Shown here: positions 10,772-20,061 of the stretch, in pieces
How the letters are laid out: the number at the start of each line of letters is the position of its first letter
Numbering within the stretch: position 1 is the stretch's first letter
Assembly: GCF_018205975.1 (NCBI RefSeq)
Contig: NZ_CP073577.1
Location: 806,001 to 870,000, forward strand
Source: Erythrobacter sp. JK5
GTDB taxonomy: Bacteria > Pseudomonadota > Alphaproteobacteria > Sphingomonadales > Sphingomonadaceae
DNA: 64,000 nucleotides
Direction: 5' to 3'
Made by a program: the position numbers and the translations under genes
The notes under the pieces: generated by a model
The model's input: only the letters and a program-made list of their open reading frames with translations
Told to the model about the DNA's origin: nothing
The model's database searches: none

Positions 10772-10889
10772 CGTCATTGCGAGGAGCAACGCGGAGTCGA
10801 AGACGGCCCGGAGGGCCACCGGGCAATCCAGAGCCCTAAGCGCGATCCTCTCTGGATTGCCGCGGCGACTGCGTCGCCTCGCAATGACG
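10772..10889. repeat. Dispersed palindromic repeat A, copy 1 (118 bp)
   Basis: The element is bounded by CGTCATTGCGAGG and its exact reverse complement CCTCGCAATGACG. A nested pair GCAATCCAGAG (from 10823) and CTCTGGATTGC (to 10860) lies inside. Related copies are at 29977-30128 and 35173-35274. It occupies nearly the whole gap between the DUF457 gene and the photolyase gene. No coding capacity. The boundary sequence resembles palindromic intergenic repeats seen in many bacteria. Confidence 0.85.
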
Positions 10890-10907
10890 ATGGGAGTGGG
10901 GTGGTAA

Positions 10908-12299
10908 ATGCCTGAAACACAAATCGTCTGGCTGCGACGCGATCTGCGCGTGGCGGACAATCCTGCGCTGTATCACGCGGCCAAGGCCGGTCCAGTGGTC
11001 GCGGTCTATGTGCTCGACGACGATTCACCAAAGCACCACAAAATGGGCGGCGCTTCGCGGTGGTGGTTGCATCATTCGCTCGCGAGCCTGCAAAAGAGCT
11101 TCGGCCGGCGCAACGCCAGGATCGTCCTCAGGCGCGGTGATGCAGTCGGGGAGCTGCTCAAGATTGCGAAGGAAACCGGCGCGACGACGATCCATGCGAA
11201 CCGTCACTACGAGCCATGGTGGCTCAAGGCGCAGGGTAAGTTGAAAGACGAACTCGACCTCAAGCTCTACGACGGCAACTACCTGTTCCCGGCGGGCCAC
11301 GTGACCACCGGATCGGGCGATCCGTACAAGATCTACACCCCGTTCTACAAAGCGATGCGGCAGGAGTTTCCTCCGCGCGACGTGCTGCCGGAACCCGAAA
11401 CGCTGTCCTCGCCCGATAGTTGGCCCGCAAGCGATGATCTGGATGACTGGCACCTGCTTCCCACCAATCCGGACTGGTCGGGCGGGATCGCAGAGTTCTG
11501 GAATGTCGGTGAAGCGGCAGCGCACGAACGGCTCGACGCGTGGAAAGACGATGTCGGCGACTACGAGGCAAAGCGCAATCTGCCCTCGGTCGACTGCTCC
11601 TCGCGTATGTCACCGCACCTGCATTTCGGCGAAATTACCCCGGTGCAAATCTGGCATGCATTGAAGCACAAGCGCTCCGAGGGCTGGGACAGCTACGAAA
11701 GCGAGCTGGTGTGGCGCGATTATGCCGCCAACGTGATTTGCGAATTCCCGGCTTATGCGACCGAGAACTATCGCTCCGACTACGACGAGCTCGAATGGCG
11801 CGATCCGGACAACGACAAGCAAGCCGCCGAGGACCTCAAACGCTGGCAGAAAGGCCAGACCGGCTACCCGATCGTCGATGCCGGGATGCGCCAGCTGTGG
11901 CAGACCGGGTGGATGCACAACCGCGTGCGGATGATCACCGCGAGTTTCCTCATCAAGCACCTGCTGATCGACTGGCGCAAAGGCGAGCAGTGGTTCTGGG
12001 ACTGCCTCGTCGATGCCGACTACGGATCGAACGCTGTCAACTGGCAGTGGAACGCGGGGACGGGGGTTGATTCCAACATGTTCAGCCGGATCATGGCTCC
12101 GCTGACCCAGTCGGAGAAGTTCGACGCGGCAGGCTATATCCGGGAGTACGTGCCCGAGCTCGCCGACCTTGACGAACCCTATATCCACGATCCCGAAGAG
12201 CATGGCTGCCTGCCGAGCGACTATCCGCCCAAGATGATCGCGCACAAGCAGGGCCGCGAACGGGCCTTGTCGGCCTACAGGGCGATGAAAGCGGGCTAG
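10908..12299 (+). CDS. phrB: Deoxyribodipyrimidine photolyase
   Basis: 463-residue flavin-dependent CPD photolyase of class I, which repairs cyclobutane pyrimidine dimers using blue light. The N-terminal Rossmann-like antenna domain begins ETQIVWLRRDLRVADNPAL. The C-terminal FAD domain contains TGYPIVDAGMRQLW, WMHNRVRMI and NWQWNAGTGVDSN, which hold the flavin and dimer contacts. The length is standard. The ATG at 10908 lies directly downstream of a G-rich stretch (GGGAGTGGGG) and just after repeat A copy 1, so the repeat sits in its leader or promoter. Confidence 0.95.
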   Translation: MPETQIVWLRRDLRVADNPALYHAAKAGPVVAVYVLDDDSPKHHKMGGASRWWLHHSLASLQKSFGRRNARIVLRRGDAVGELLKIAKETGATTIHANRHYEPWWLKAQGKLKDELDLKLYDGNYLFPAGHVTTGSGDPYKIYTPFYKAMRQEFPPRDVLPEPETLSSPDSWPASDDLDDWHLLPTNPDWSGGIAEFWNVGEAAAHERLDAWKDDVGDYEAKRNLPSVDCSSRMSPHLHFGEITPVQIWHALKHKRSEGWDSYESELVWRDYAANVICEFPAYATENYRSDYDELEWRDPDNDKQAAEDLKRWQKGQTGYPIVDAGMRQLWQTGWMHNRVRMITASFLIKHLLIDWRKGEQWFWDCLVDADYGSNAVNWQWNAGTGVDSNMFSRIMAPLTQSEKFDAAGYIREYVPELADLDEPYIHDPEEHGCLPSDYPPKMIAHKQGRERALSAYRAMKAG

Positions 12300-12351
12300 G
12301 AGCCTTCACGACGGGTTGCCGGATGCAACTTGCACCGCTTAAGACAAGGCT

Positions 12352-13587
12352 ATGACGGCGCAAGGGATGAGGGGCGAGCGTTTGCTGAGCGGCGGGGAAC
12401 GGTTCGCGCCTGTTCCCGGCCGGTTGGCGCGGCTGATCGCCCCGGGTTTTGCAAAGATCCTCGACCGCATCGATGCGGGCCTGGAGAAGGGATCGCTGAT
12501 CGGGCATCTGCCCGACGGAACCACGCGCATGCTTGGCGGACGGGCGCCCGGATTCGAAGCCGAGGTGTGCCTGCACGACTGGCGCGCCCTGCTGCGCCTC
12601 GCGGTCAACGGCTCGATCGGGTGGTACCAGGCCTACGAGGCGGGCGAGTGGGATTCGGACGATCTCGTCAGCGTGTTCGCGGTGATGGGCGCCAATGCGG
12701 CTTCGCTGGGCAGCGCGGCGCGCAGCTCGGGCCCCTACCGATGGGCGGCATCGCTGGCGCATCGTTTCAACCGCAATTCGAAATCGGGCGCCCAGCGCAA
12801 CATCGCGGCGCATTACGACCTCGGCAACGATTTCTACGCGGCGTGGCTCGATTCCAGCATGACCTATTCGAGCGCGCTCGATTGGGGCGAGGACGGGATC
12901 GAGGCGGCGCAGCAGCGCAAGCTCGCGAGCCTCGCGGCCAGATTGGGCGATCCCGCGACCGTGCTCGAAATCGGCTGCGGCTGGGGGGCTTTGGCCGATC
13001 GGCTGGCGAAGCAGGGTGCCAGGGTGACGGCTATCAGCCTGTCGGACGAGCAACTCGACTATGCGCGGTCGCATCGCGACCCGACGATCGATTTCCGCAA
13101 GCAGGATTATCGCGATGTCGCCGGGCAGTTCGACGCGATCGCCAGCGTCGAAATGGTCGAGGCGCTGGGGCGCGAGTACTGGCCGGCCTTCATGGACTGC
13201 CTGGCGCGCAACCTGAAGCCGGGCGGCCGCGCCGCAATCCAGTATATCTCGATCGCCGACGACCTGTTCGAGGTCTATGCCGGCGCGGCAGACTTCATTC
13301 AGGCCTATATCTTCCCCGGGGGATTGCTGATCCGGGCGAGCGAATTTCGCAGGCTGGCATCCCGGCGCGGCCTGAGCTGGGACGACGAGACCAGCTTTGG
13401 CGCGGACTATGCCGAAACGCTCCGCGCATGGCGCGCACGCTTCGACGAGGCGGTGCAAGGCGGACGCCTGCCGGACGGTTTCGACCACCGCTTCGTGCGG
13501 CTGTGGCGGTACTACCTCGCCTATTGCGAGGGCGGCTTCCGCGCCGGCAATATCGATGTGCACCAGGTCACGCTGGTGAAGGGATAA
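12352..13587 (+). CDS. Cyclopropane-fatty-acyl-phospholipid synthase family methyltransferase
   Basis: 411-residue SAM-dependent enzyme of the CFA synthase family, which adds a methylene or methyl group to unsaturated acyl chains of membrane phospholipids. Family signatures are HYDLGNDFYAAWL near residue 157, VLEIGCGWGALADR near 204 (SAM site), SVEMVEALG near 265 and the late YIFPGG. The N-terminal ~130 residues form the usual lipid-binding region. It follows the photolyase gene by 52 bases and precedes the serine hydrolase gene by 18. Whether the product is cyclopropane or a methylated acyl chain cannot be told. Confidence 0.85.
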   Translation: MTAQGMRGERLLSGGERFAPVPGRLARLIAPGFAKILDRIDAGLEKGSLIGHLPDGTTRMLGGRAPGFEAEVCLHDWRALLRLAVNGSIGWYQAYEAGEWDSDDLVSVFAVMGANAASLGSAARSSGPYRWAASLAHRFNRNSKSGAQRNIAAHYDLGNDFYAAWLDSSMTYSSALDWGEDGIEAAQQRKLASLAARLGDPATVLEIGCGWGALADRLAKQGARVTAISLSDEQLDYARSHRDPTIDFRKQDYRDVAGQFDAIASVEMVEALGREYWPAFMDCLARNLKPGGRAAIQYISIADDLFEVYAGAADFIQAYIFPGGLLIRASEFRRLASRRGLSWDDETSFGADYAETLRAWRARFDEAVQGGRLPDGFDHRFVRLWRYYLAYCEGGFRAGNIDVHQVTLVKG

Positions 13588-13605
13588 CGAATGGGAGAAC
13601 CCAGC

Positions 13606-14826
13606 ATGACACTTCGCCGCATCACCTTCGCTGCGCTCGGCGCGCTTGCGCTCGCGGGCTGCTCGGCCGGCTATGCTGGCGCGGACGCGGGCGCTGCGCC
13701 GGTGGCGCTCGCTCCCGTCGCATTGCAGCAGCCGCCTGCGCGCGACCCGGCGGAGCTGCAGGTGCTGTTCTGGGACGATGCCAAGCGCTCGGCGCGGTTT
13801 CGCGACATGGAAAGCTGGTTCGCCGGTCACGAGGTGCCCGCAGCAACCCGAGAGCGGGTGTTGCAGCCCGGCGAACCGCTTCCCGACGAGCTGGCCGCGG
13901 AGCTTCGCGCGCTCATGCAGGAAACCAACGCGGCGGGCCTGATGGTGGTGCAGGATGGCCGGGTGCGGTTCGAGGAGTACCGGCTCGGCCTCGGTCCGTC
14001 GGATCGCTGGACCAGCTTTTCGGTCGCCAAGAGCTTCACCTCGACCCTGCTCGGCGCGGCGATCGCCGATGGCTTTATCGGCGGCCTCGAAGATCCGGTG
14101 ACGCAGTATATTCCGGGACTTGCGGGCTCGGCCTATGATGGCGTCACGGTCGGCCAGATCGCCACCATGACCAGCGGGGTCGCGTGGAACGAGGACTACA
14201 CCGATCCGAACAGCGACGTGGCGCAGATGAACCGCTTTGTCGTCGAATACGGCCCCGATGCGATCGTCGAGCAGATGAAGACGCTGAAGCGCGAAGCCGA
14301 GCCGGGCGAGAAGTGGGTCTACAAGACCGGCGAAACCAACCTCATCGGCGTGGTGGTGGAAAATGCGGTGGGCCTGTCACTCGCCGAATACGCGCAGCAG
14401 AAGATCGTCGAACCGGCGGGCTTCGCCGGGCCGATGTTCTGGATGACCGATCCGCGCGGCGGGAATATTGGCGGCTGCTGCCTGTCGCTGAGGCTCGCCG
14501 ATTACGCGCGGATGGGCCAGTTTGCGCTGGAAGGCGGCGAAGGCGTGGTTCCGCAGAACTGGTTTGCCGATGCCGGCGCGCCGCAGGTCGATTTCAGGAA
14601 TGGCGGGTTCGGATACGGTTACCAGTGGTGGACCTATCCGGGCGGCAATTTCGGCGCGCAGGGCATATTCGGGCAGGCGATCACCATCGTTCCCGAAAAG
14701 CAGCTGGTGGTGGCCGTGGTGAGCAACTGGCCGACTGCAACCAGCAGCGCGAACCGCGAGCGGACCCGCGCCGTCGTCAACAGGATCGCACAGGCTGCGG
14801 AGGTCACGCCCGCAGTGGTCAAGTAG
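13606..14826 (+). CDS. Class C beta-lactamase-like serine hydrolase, lipoprotein
   Basis: 406-residue serine hydrolase of the beta-lactamase/penicillin-binding family. The signal peptide ends in the lipobox LALAGC, so it should be a periplasmic lipoprotein. The active-site tetrad SVAK is at 139-142 (SFSVAKSFTS), and WNEDYTDPNSD and YKTGETN follow at the expected places for the second motif. The ATG at 13606 is preferred because GGGAGA lies seven bases upstream; the ATG at 13591 overlaps that site. Members of this group act as esterases, D-aminopeptidases or carboxypeptidases, and true beta-lactamase activity is not implied. Confidence 0.85.
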   Translation: MTLRRITFAALGALALAGCSAGYAGADAGAAPVALAPVALQQPPARDPAELQVLFWDDAKRSARFRDMESWFAGHEVPAATRERVLQPGEPLPDELAAELRALMQETNAAGLMVVQDGRVRFEEYRLGLGPSDRWTSFSVAKSFTSTLLGAAIADGFIGGLEDPVTQYIPGLAGSAYDGVTVGQIATMTSGVAWNEDYTDPNSDVAQMNRFVVEYGPDAIVEQMKTLKREAEPGEKWVYKTGETNLIGVVVENAVGLSLAEYAQQKIVEPAGFAGPMFWMTDPRGGNIGGCCLSLRLADYARMGQFALEGGEGVVPQNWFADAGAPQVDFRNGGFGYGYQWWTYPGGNFGAQGIFGQAITIVPEKQLVVAVVSNWPTATSSANRERTRAVVNRIAQAAEVTPAVVK

Positions 14827-14850
14827 GAGGGGCGGGGGCGTCCCCCTCCT
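14825..14850. terminator. Probable terminator hairpin between convergent genes
   Basis: Inverted repeat AGGAGGGG (14825-14832) and CCCCTCCT (14843-14850) immediately after the serine hydrolase stop codon and just before the end of the minus-strand PilZ gene. There is no U tract, so it may be a weak or Rho-assisted site. Confidence 0.45.
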
Positions 14851-14858
14851 GCCCGTAC

Positions 14859-15170
14859 TCAAATGGCGGTGCGGGTCACGCCCAGATTGCTGTAGCGCTG
14901 CAGGATGTTGTCATGGATGATCGGGCTCAGCACTTCGCTGAGTTCGCATTGCACGATCGAATTTTCCCACCGAACAACTTCGGCTTCGAGCGGGTCGAGA
15001 TCGGGAAGCGAGAGCCAGCAGACCTGTCCCTCGTGCATGCGGTTCATCGATGAGGCGGAGAAATCCAGGATCGAGAGATCGCGCACAACGGTCTGGAAGT
15101 CACGACCGCCCTTGGCCCGAAGCGTAGCCGGGATCGAGAGCTTGGTGTTCGGGCTGCCTGCGGCCGACAT
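14859..15170 (-). CDS. PilZ-domain protein, degenerate (paralogue 1)
   Basis: 103-residue single-domain PilZ-like protein. Canonical PilZ domains bind c-di-GMP through RxxxR and D/NxSxxG. Here the first motif is absent (SPNTKLSIPA) and the second reads DLSILDFS, with Asp in place of the conserved Gly. It is a clear tandem duplicate of the following gene, sharing RMHEGQVCWLSLP, LSP-I-HDNILQRY and the ending RTAI. The gap between the two is four bases, so they are one operon with this gene second. It has probably lost c-di-GMP binding and may act as a partner subunit or be drifting. Confidence 0.75.
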   Translation of the reverse strand: MSAAGSPNTKLSIPATLRAKGGRDFQTVVRDLSILDFSASSMNRMHEGQVCWLSLPDLDPLEAEVVRWENSIVQCELSEVLSPIIHDNILQRYSNLGVTRTAI

Positions 15171-15174
15171 CTGC

Positions 15175-15522
15175 TCAGATCGCCGTGCGGATCACGCCAT
15201 TGTTGTTATAGCGCTGCAGGATATTGTCGTGGACGATCGGGCTCAGCAGCTCGCTGAACGCGCATCCGACGATGCAATTGTCCCACCACACCACTTCGCC
15301 CTGGAGCGATTCGAGCCCCGGCAGCGACAGCCAGCAAACCTGGCCTTCGTGCATCCGGTTGATCGACGAGGCGGAGAAGCCCGAAATCGACAGGTCGTGC
15401 ACCACGCTCTGGAAAGCGCGGCCACCCGATGCCCGCAGCGTTGCGGGGATCGAAAGCTTGGTGCGCGGCCCGCAGCGGTCTTCCTGCGCTGCGATCTGGT
15501 AACTGTCGTTGTTGTTCGGCAT
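15175..15522 (-). CDS. PilZ-domain protein (paralogue 2)
   Basis: 115-residue PilZ-like protein, first gene of the tandem pair. The second c-di-GMP motif is intact (DLSISGFS), but the first reads RTKLS, with Ser replacing the second Arg of RxxxR. Nucleotide binding may therefore be weak or altered. The ATG at 15522 (MPNNNDSYQ) is chosen over the upstream ATG at 15579 because it starts at the domain edge and has AGGG at a reasonable distance; the longer N-terminus cannot be excluded. PilZ proteins usually regulate motility or exopolysaccharide output, and an EPS locus lies about 30 kb away. Confidence 0.75.
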   Translation of the reverse strand: MPNNNDSYQIAAQEDRCGPRTKLSIPATLRASGGRAFQSVVHDLSISGFSASSINRMHEGQVCWLSLPGLESLQGEVVWWDNCIVGCAFSELLSPIVHDNILQRYNNNGVIRTAI

Positions 15523-15656
15523 TGGAAGAATCCCTGTCCAATCAGCGTTGGTCTCTGGCCGGTTGGTCACAGGGGACAATGCGCCAACAGGCTTGCGAGC
15601 CGATTGAATTTTGCGGTTAACACCCGTGAAAGGCTGAATTTCGTCGAAAAAAGCGC

Positions 15657-16369
15657 TCAGTCCACCCGTTCGCGGTGTCCGGTGGGGAAGTCCTCGACCA
15701 GCAGTTCGACGATTCGCGCCGCGACTTGCTCTGGCGATTTGACCGACTGCGGGTTTTCGCCCGGATAGGCGCGGGCGCGCATGTCGGTCCGGGTCGCGCC
15801 CGGATCGACGATGGCGATGCGCACCGGGCTGAGCTTTTCGACCTCGGCCCGTAGGTTTCGAGGATGTTGTCGAACGCGGCCTTGGTCGATCCGTAGGCGC
15901 CCCAGAAGGCGCGCGGCGACGCGCCGACGCTGCTGGTGAGGCCGATCACGCGGCCCGCCCCGGCCTTGCGCAGCAGCGGGTCGAATCCCGCGATCAGCGC
16001 CTGCGTCGCGACCACGTTGGTGAGCAGTGCCTGGTTGAACTGTTTCGGATCGACTTGCGAAATCGGTGTGAGCTCCGGCAGGTAGGCTGCTGATATGCAG
16101 AGAATATCGAGCGTATCCCAGCGCCCTGCGATCGCCGCCGCGAGACGGGTCACCGCATCGGCTTCGGTCAGGTCGAGCGGGGCGATGGTCGAGCTGCCGC
16201 CGGACGCGTGGATCGCGTCCTCGACCGCTTCGAGCGCCTTGACCTTGCGTGCCACCAGGATGACGTGCGCGCCCGCCTCGGCCAGTGCCTGCGCGGTGGC
16301 GGCGCCGATCCCGCGGCTGGCGCCGGTAACGAGCGCGGTGCGCCCGGAAAGCGGTTTGGATTCGGTCAT
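15657..16369 (-). pseudogene. SDR family oxidoreductase, frameshifted
   Basis: Short-chain dehydrogenase in two frames. The first frame runs from ATG 16369 through the nucleotide-binding TGASRGIG and the active-site YGSTKAAFDN to ...NILETY at 15851. The natural continuation AEVEKLSPVRIAIVDPGATR is found only in the next frame and ends at the TGA at 15657. One base is missing at the 15850/15851 junction; adding a C in front of the GGG would restore Y-R-A-E-V. Without the correction, the protein would continue in a Ser/Arg-rich nonsense tail to 15617. It starts ten bases after purF and is probably cotranscribed with it. A sequencing error is as likely as a real mutation. Confidence 0.75.
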
Positions 16370-16378
16370 CGGATTGTC

Positions 16379-17881
16379 TCAGGCAGCCTTGGGGTCCGCG
16401 AAAGGCAGCTGCGCGTCCTTCTGTTCGGTCATCGAAAGGTCGGTGAGCGAGGTGGGGTAGTCGCCGGTAAAGCAGGCATCGCAGAACTGCGGGCAAGCCT
16501 TGTCGCGCCCCCTGGATCCGACCGCGCGGTACAGCCCGTCGATCGAGATGAAAGCGAGGCTGTCGGCCTTGATGAACTCGCGCATCGGCTCGAGCTCCAT
16601 CTGCGCCGCCAGCAATTTGGAGCGTTCGGGCGTATCGACGCCGTAGAAGCAGCTATGCGCCGTCGGCGGGCTGGCGACGCGGAAATGGACTTCGCTCGCG
16701 CCCGCTTCGCGCATCATCTCGACGATTTTCGAGCTGGTGGTGCCGCGCACGATCGAATCGTCGATCAGCACGATCCGCTTGCCCGCGACAAGGCCGCGAT
16801 TGGCGTTGTGCTTGCGCTTGACCCCCGCGTGGCGCGCGGTGTCGGAAGGCTGGATGAAGGTGCGCCCGACATAGTGCGAACGGATGATGCCGAGCTCGAA
16901 GGGAAGCCCCGATTGCTGGGCGTAACCGATCGCGGCAGGCACGCCGCTGTCGGGGACGGGGACGATCAGGTCCGCCTCGCACGGCGATTCGATCGCCAGC
17001 TGTGCGCCGATCGCCTTGCGCGCCTCGTAGACGCTGTGCCCGGCGAAGAAGCTGTCGGGACGGCTGAAATAGACGTGTTCGAAGATGCACGGGCGCGGAT
17101 TGGCCTTGCCGAAGGGGTGGACGCTTTTGATCTCGCCCGCGAAATCCACCTGCAGCATCTCGCCCGGCTCGACTTCGCGGATCAATTCCGCCCCGATCAC
17201 GTCGAACGCGACGCTTTCGCTCGCAAACAGGATCGCATCGCCCATCCGGCCCATCACCAGCGGGCGAATGCCGAGCGGGTCGCGGCAGGCGATCATTCCG
17301 TCGGGTGTCATGACGATCAGGGCATAGGCCCCCTCGACTAGACGCAGCGCATCGACGAGGCGATCGGCGATGGTCGGATAGCGCGAGGTCGCAACCAGGT
17401 GGATGATGACTTCGGTGTCGGACGTCGACTGGAAGATCGATCCCTTTCCGACCAGGTCCGCGCGCAGCGACTTTGCGTTCGAAATGTTGCCGTTGTGCGC
17501 GACCGCAAAGCCGCCGCTGGCAAGCTCGGCATACAGCGGCTGCACATTGCGCAGCCCCGATCCGCCGGTGGTTGAGTAGCGCACATGTCCGGCGGCCATG
17601 GTGCCGGGCAATTCGCCGATTGCCTCGGAAGAGGAGAAATTCTCGGCCACATGGCCAAGCCCGCGGCGGGAATAGAATTCCGTGCCGTCGAAGCTGGTGA
17701 TCCCGGCGGCTTCCTGTCCGCGATGCTGGAGCGCGTGCAGGCCCAGCGCGGTCGCGGCAGAGGCATCGGCGGCGTTGATCGCACCGAAAACCCCGCATTC
17801 CTCGCGCAGCTTGTCGCCGTCGAGATCGAGAAAGGGGTGCGTGAAATTCCGCGGCGGTGAGTGTGCTGCCGTACTTGACAT
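16379..17881 (-). CDS. purF: Amidophosphoribosyltransferase
   Basis: About 500 residues. PurF transfers ammonia from glutamine to PRPP, the first committed step of purine synthesis. The N-terminal glutaminase nucleophile is the Cys of EECGVFG (residue 29 from the ATG at 17881), so the first 28 residues form a propeptide that must be removed. The phosphoribosyltransferase domain has the PRPP loop IVLIDDSIVRGTTSS. Four late Cys (for example CPQFCDACFTG) suggest a 4Fe-4S cluster as in Bacillus-type enzymes. A TTG at 17944 would add 21 residues; neither start has a convincing ribosome site. It is followed by the SDR gene. Confidence 0.93.
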   Translation of the reverse strand: MSSTAAHSPPRNFTHPFLDLDGDKLREECGVFGAINAADASAATALGLHALQHRGQEAAGITSFDGTEFYSRRGLGHVAENFSSSEAIGELPGTMAAGHVRYSTTGGSGLRNVQPLYAELASGGFAVAHNGNISNAKSLRADLVGKGSIFQSTSDTEVIIHLVATSRYPTIADRLVDALRLVEGAYALIVMTPDGMIACRDPLGIRPLVMGRMGDAILFASESVAFDVIGAELIREVEPGEMLQVDFAGEIKSVHPFGKANPRPCIFEHVYFSRPDSFFAGHSVYEARKAIGAQLAIESPCEADLIVPVPDSGVPAAIGYAQQSGLPFELGIIRSHYVGRTFIQPSDTARHAGVKRKHNANRGLVAGKRIVLIDDSIVRGTTSSKIVEMMREAGASEVHFRVASPPTAHSCFYGVDTPERSKLLAAQMELEPMREFIKADSLAFISIDGLYRAVGSRGRDKACPQFCDACFTGDYPTSLTDLSMTEQKDAQLPFADPKAA

Positions 17882-18034
17882 CGCCAATGTTGTCCGCTGC
17901 GCTACTCCGACCGGTGCCGCGTCAATGGCGATGTTGCGGATCAATTACAAGGCTGCACGCAGTGCAATCGCCGCCTTTCTGCAGGCCCCGCGCCGATCGC
18001 TTACGCACAGCGGCAGGGGCGATGCGGATTGCGG

Positions 18035-18048
18035 GGAGCGAAAGCTCC
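18035..18048 (+). other. Small GNRA-type hairpin upstream of lolC/E
   Basis: GGAGC-GAAA-GCTCC: a five-pair stem with a GAAA tetraloop, 49 bases before the lolC/E start. It may be a leader structure or chance. The 216-base gap between purF and lolC/E shows no other clear signal. Confidence 0.3.
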
Positions 18049-18097
18049 GCCTACAGCCGGGGTTCATCCGAGACCACTCAAGCACTTACCCGTCACA

Positions 18098-19336
18098 ATG
18101 CTCACACCTTTCGAACGCATGATCGCCAAGCGCTACCTCTGGCCGGGCAAGGGGGAGGCATTCATTGCGCTTGTCGCCGGGATTTCGGTGGGCGTGGTGA
18201 TGCTGAGCGTCGCCATGCTGGTCGTGGTGATGAGCGTGATGAACGGGTTTCGCGGCGAAATGCTCGACAAGTTCGCCGGGCTCAACGGGCACGCTGTGGT
18301 GCAGGCCTATGGCGGCAAGCTCGATAACTGGGAAAGCGTGCTGCAACAGGTGCGCGAGACCGACGGCGTGACCGAGGCGTCTCCGTTGATCGAGCAGCCG
18401 CTGCTGGCGAGCTTCAACGGCCGCACCGTGGCGATCTATGTGCGCGGCAACACCGAAGAGGATATCGGCGAGCTTCAGCCGCAATTGCTGTTCGGCGACC
18501 TATCGCGGCTCCAGCCGGGCGCGGGCCAGATCGCGATCGGTTCGCGGCTTGCTGCGAATATCGGCGCGCGGGTCGGCGACACGATCACGATCATCAATCC
18601 GCAGGGGCGCGCGACGCCGTTCGGCACCTCGATCCGGCAGGTCGGCTACGAAGTCGCGGCGATCTTCGAAATCGGGCTGTACGATTTCGACGAAACCTTC
18701 GTCATCATGCCGATCGAGGATGCGCAGACGCTGCTGCTGCTGGGCGACACGGTCGGGTTGATCGAGGTCAAGGTCACCGATCCCGACAATGTCGGCGAGA
18801 TTCTCGGCTCGGTCGCGCAATCGCTGACGGGCCGGGCGCAGATCGCCGACTGGAAGACCATCAATTCAACCCTGTTCGAAGCGCTGGAAGTGGAACGGGT
18901 GGCGATGTTCTTCGTGTTGAGTTTCATGGTGCTGGTGGCGACATTCAATATCCTTTCGAGCCTGGTCATGCTGGTGCGCGCCAAGACCCGCGACATCGCG
19001 ATCATGCGAACGATGGGCGCGACGCGGCGGAGTCTGGTGAAGATCTTTGTCACCACCGGCACGACCGTCGGTGCGATCGGCACGTTCGCCGGGCTGATTT
19101 TCGGTTTCATCGTGCTCTATTTCCGCAATCCCATCGTCGACGGGATCGCATGGGCGACAGGCGTGCAGATATGGGACCCGCAGGTGCGTTTCCTCACGTC
19201 GCTGCCCTCGCGGGTCGATCCGTGGGAAATCCTCGGCATCGTCGCGCTGGCGCTTGGCCTCAGCTTTCTCGCGACGCTCTATCCCGCGCTCAAGGCCGCG
19301 AGCACCGATCCGGTGCAGGTGCTGCGCTATGAATGA
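18098..19336 (+). CDS. lolC: Lipoprotein-releasing ABC transporter permease (LolC/LolE)
   Basis: 412-residue inner-membrane permease of the LolCE family, which extracts outer-membrane lipoproteins from the inner membrane. The topology is one N-terminal membrane segment ([20 protein letters not shown]), a periplasmic domain of roughly 200 residues, and three C-terminal segments; the sequence [15 protein letters not shown] is the coupling region to LolD. The ATG at 18098 gives the family-typical start [14 protein letters not shown]. Only one permease gene is present, so this may be a LolF-like homodimer system. Its end overlaps lolD by eight bases. Confidence 0.9.
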   Translation: MLTPFERMIAKRYLWPGKGEAFIALVAGISVGVVMLSVAMLVVVMSVMNGFRGEMLDKFAGLNGHAVVQAYGGKLDNWESVLQQVRETDGVTEASPLIEQPLLASFNGRTVAIYVRGNTEEDIGELQPQLLFGDLSRLQPGAGQIAIGSRLAANIGARVGDTITIINPQGRATPFGTSIRQVGYEVAAIFEIGLYDFDETFVIMPIEDAQTLLLLGDTVGLIEVKVTDPDNVGEILGSVAQSLTGRAQIADWKTINSTLFEALEVERVAMFFVLSFMVLVATFNILSSLVMLVRAKTRDIAIMRTMGATRRSLVKIFVTTGTTVGAIGTFAGLIFGFIVLYFRNPIVDGIAWATGVQIWDPQVRFLTSLPSRVDPWEILGIVALALGLSFLATLYPALKAASTDPVQVLRYE

Positions 19337-20009
19337 GGGTACGCCGATCGTGGCGCTGCGCGGGCTCAAGCGCAGCTTCGAGCAGGGCGGGCAGCGCATC
19401 GACGTGCTGCGCGGCATCGATCTCGACATCATGCCGGGCGAGATCGTGGCGCTGCTGGGGCCATCGGGTTCGGGCAAGTCGACGATGCTGCAGGCGGTCG
19501 GCCTGCTGGAGGGCGGCTTCGAAGGGTCGATCGCAATCGGGGGAGAACGCGCCGAGAGCTTGCCTGCTGACCAGCGCACCCGGCTGCGGCGCGAGCATCT
19601 GGGGTTCGTTTACCAGTTCCACCATCTGCTGCCCGATTTCGACGCGACCGAAAACGTGGTGATGCCGCAGATGATCGCCGGCACCCCCCGCGATGCGGCG
19701 AAAGAGCGCGCGACCGGCCTGCTGTCCGAACTCGGCCTCGGGCATCGCCTCACGCACCGCCCGAGCCAGCTTTCGGGCGGGGAACAACAGCGCGTCGCCG
19801 TGGCGCGCGCGCTCGCCAACCGGCCGACACTCGTCCTGGCGGACGAACCGACCGGCAATCTCGACGAGCACACCTCCGACGCGGTGCTCGGCCAGTTCCT
19901 TGAGCTGGTGCGCGGCGAAGGCAGCGCAGCACTGGTGGCGACCCATAACGAGCGCCTGGCCAAGCGGATGGATCGTGTGGTGCGCCTGCACGAAGGCGTG
20001 CTAGAATAG
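19329..20009 (+). CDS. lolD: Lipoprotein-releasing ABC transporter ATPase
   Basis: 226-residue ABC ATPase that powers the adjacent permease. Walker [10 protein letters not shown] is at residues 44-52, the signature LSGGEQQR near 148 and Walker [14 protein letters not shown] near 169, with the switch His in VATHNERLA. The phrase [12 protein letters not shown] contains the Q-loop typical of LolD. The ATG at 19329 lies inside the end of the permease gene, which implies coupled translation. Confidence 0.93.
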   Translation: MNEGTPIVALRGLKRSFEQGGQRIDVLRGIDLDIMPGEIVALLGPSGSGKSTMLQAVGLLEGGFEGSIAIGGERAESLPADQRTRLRREHLGFVYQFHHLLPDFDATENVVMPQMIAGTPRDAAKERATGLLSELGLGHRLTHRPSQLSGGEQQRVAVARALANRPTLVLADEPTGNLDEHTSDAVLGQFLELVRGEGSAALVATHNERLAKRMDRVVRLHEGVLE

Positions 20010-20061
20010 CCGCAGCCGTCGCCGGTTTCGCTTCTCGTGACGGTGGAAGGAGGCTTGCATC

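Noticed and set aside
13606..14826. Antibiotic-resistance beta-lactamase
   Set aside because: It has the SxxK motif and fold, but it is a lipoprotein of the broad class C-like esterase group, and nothing shows lactam hydrolysis.
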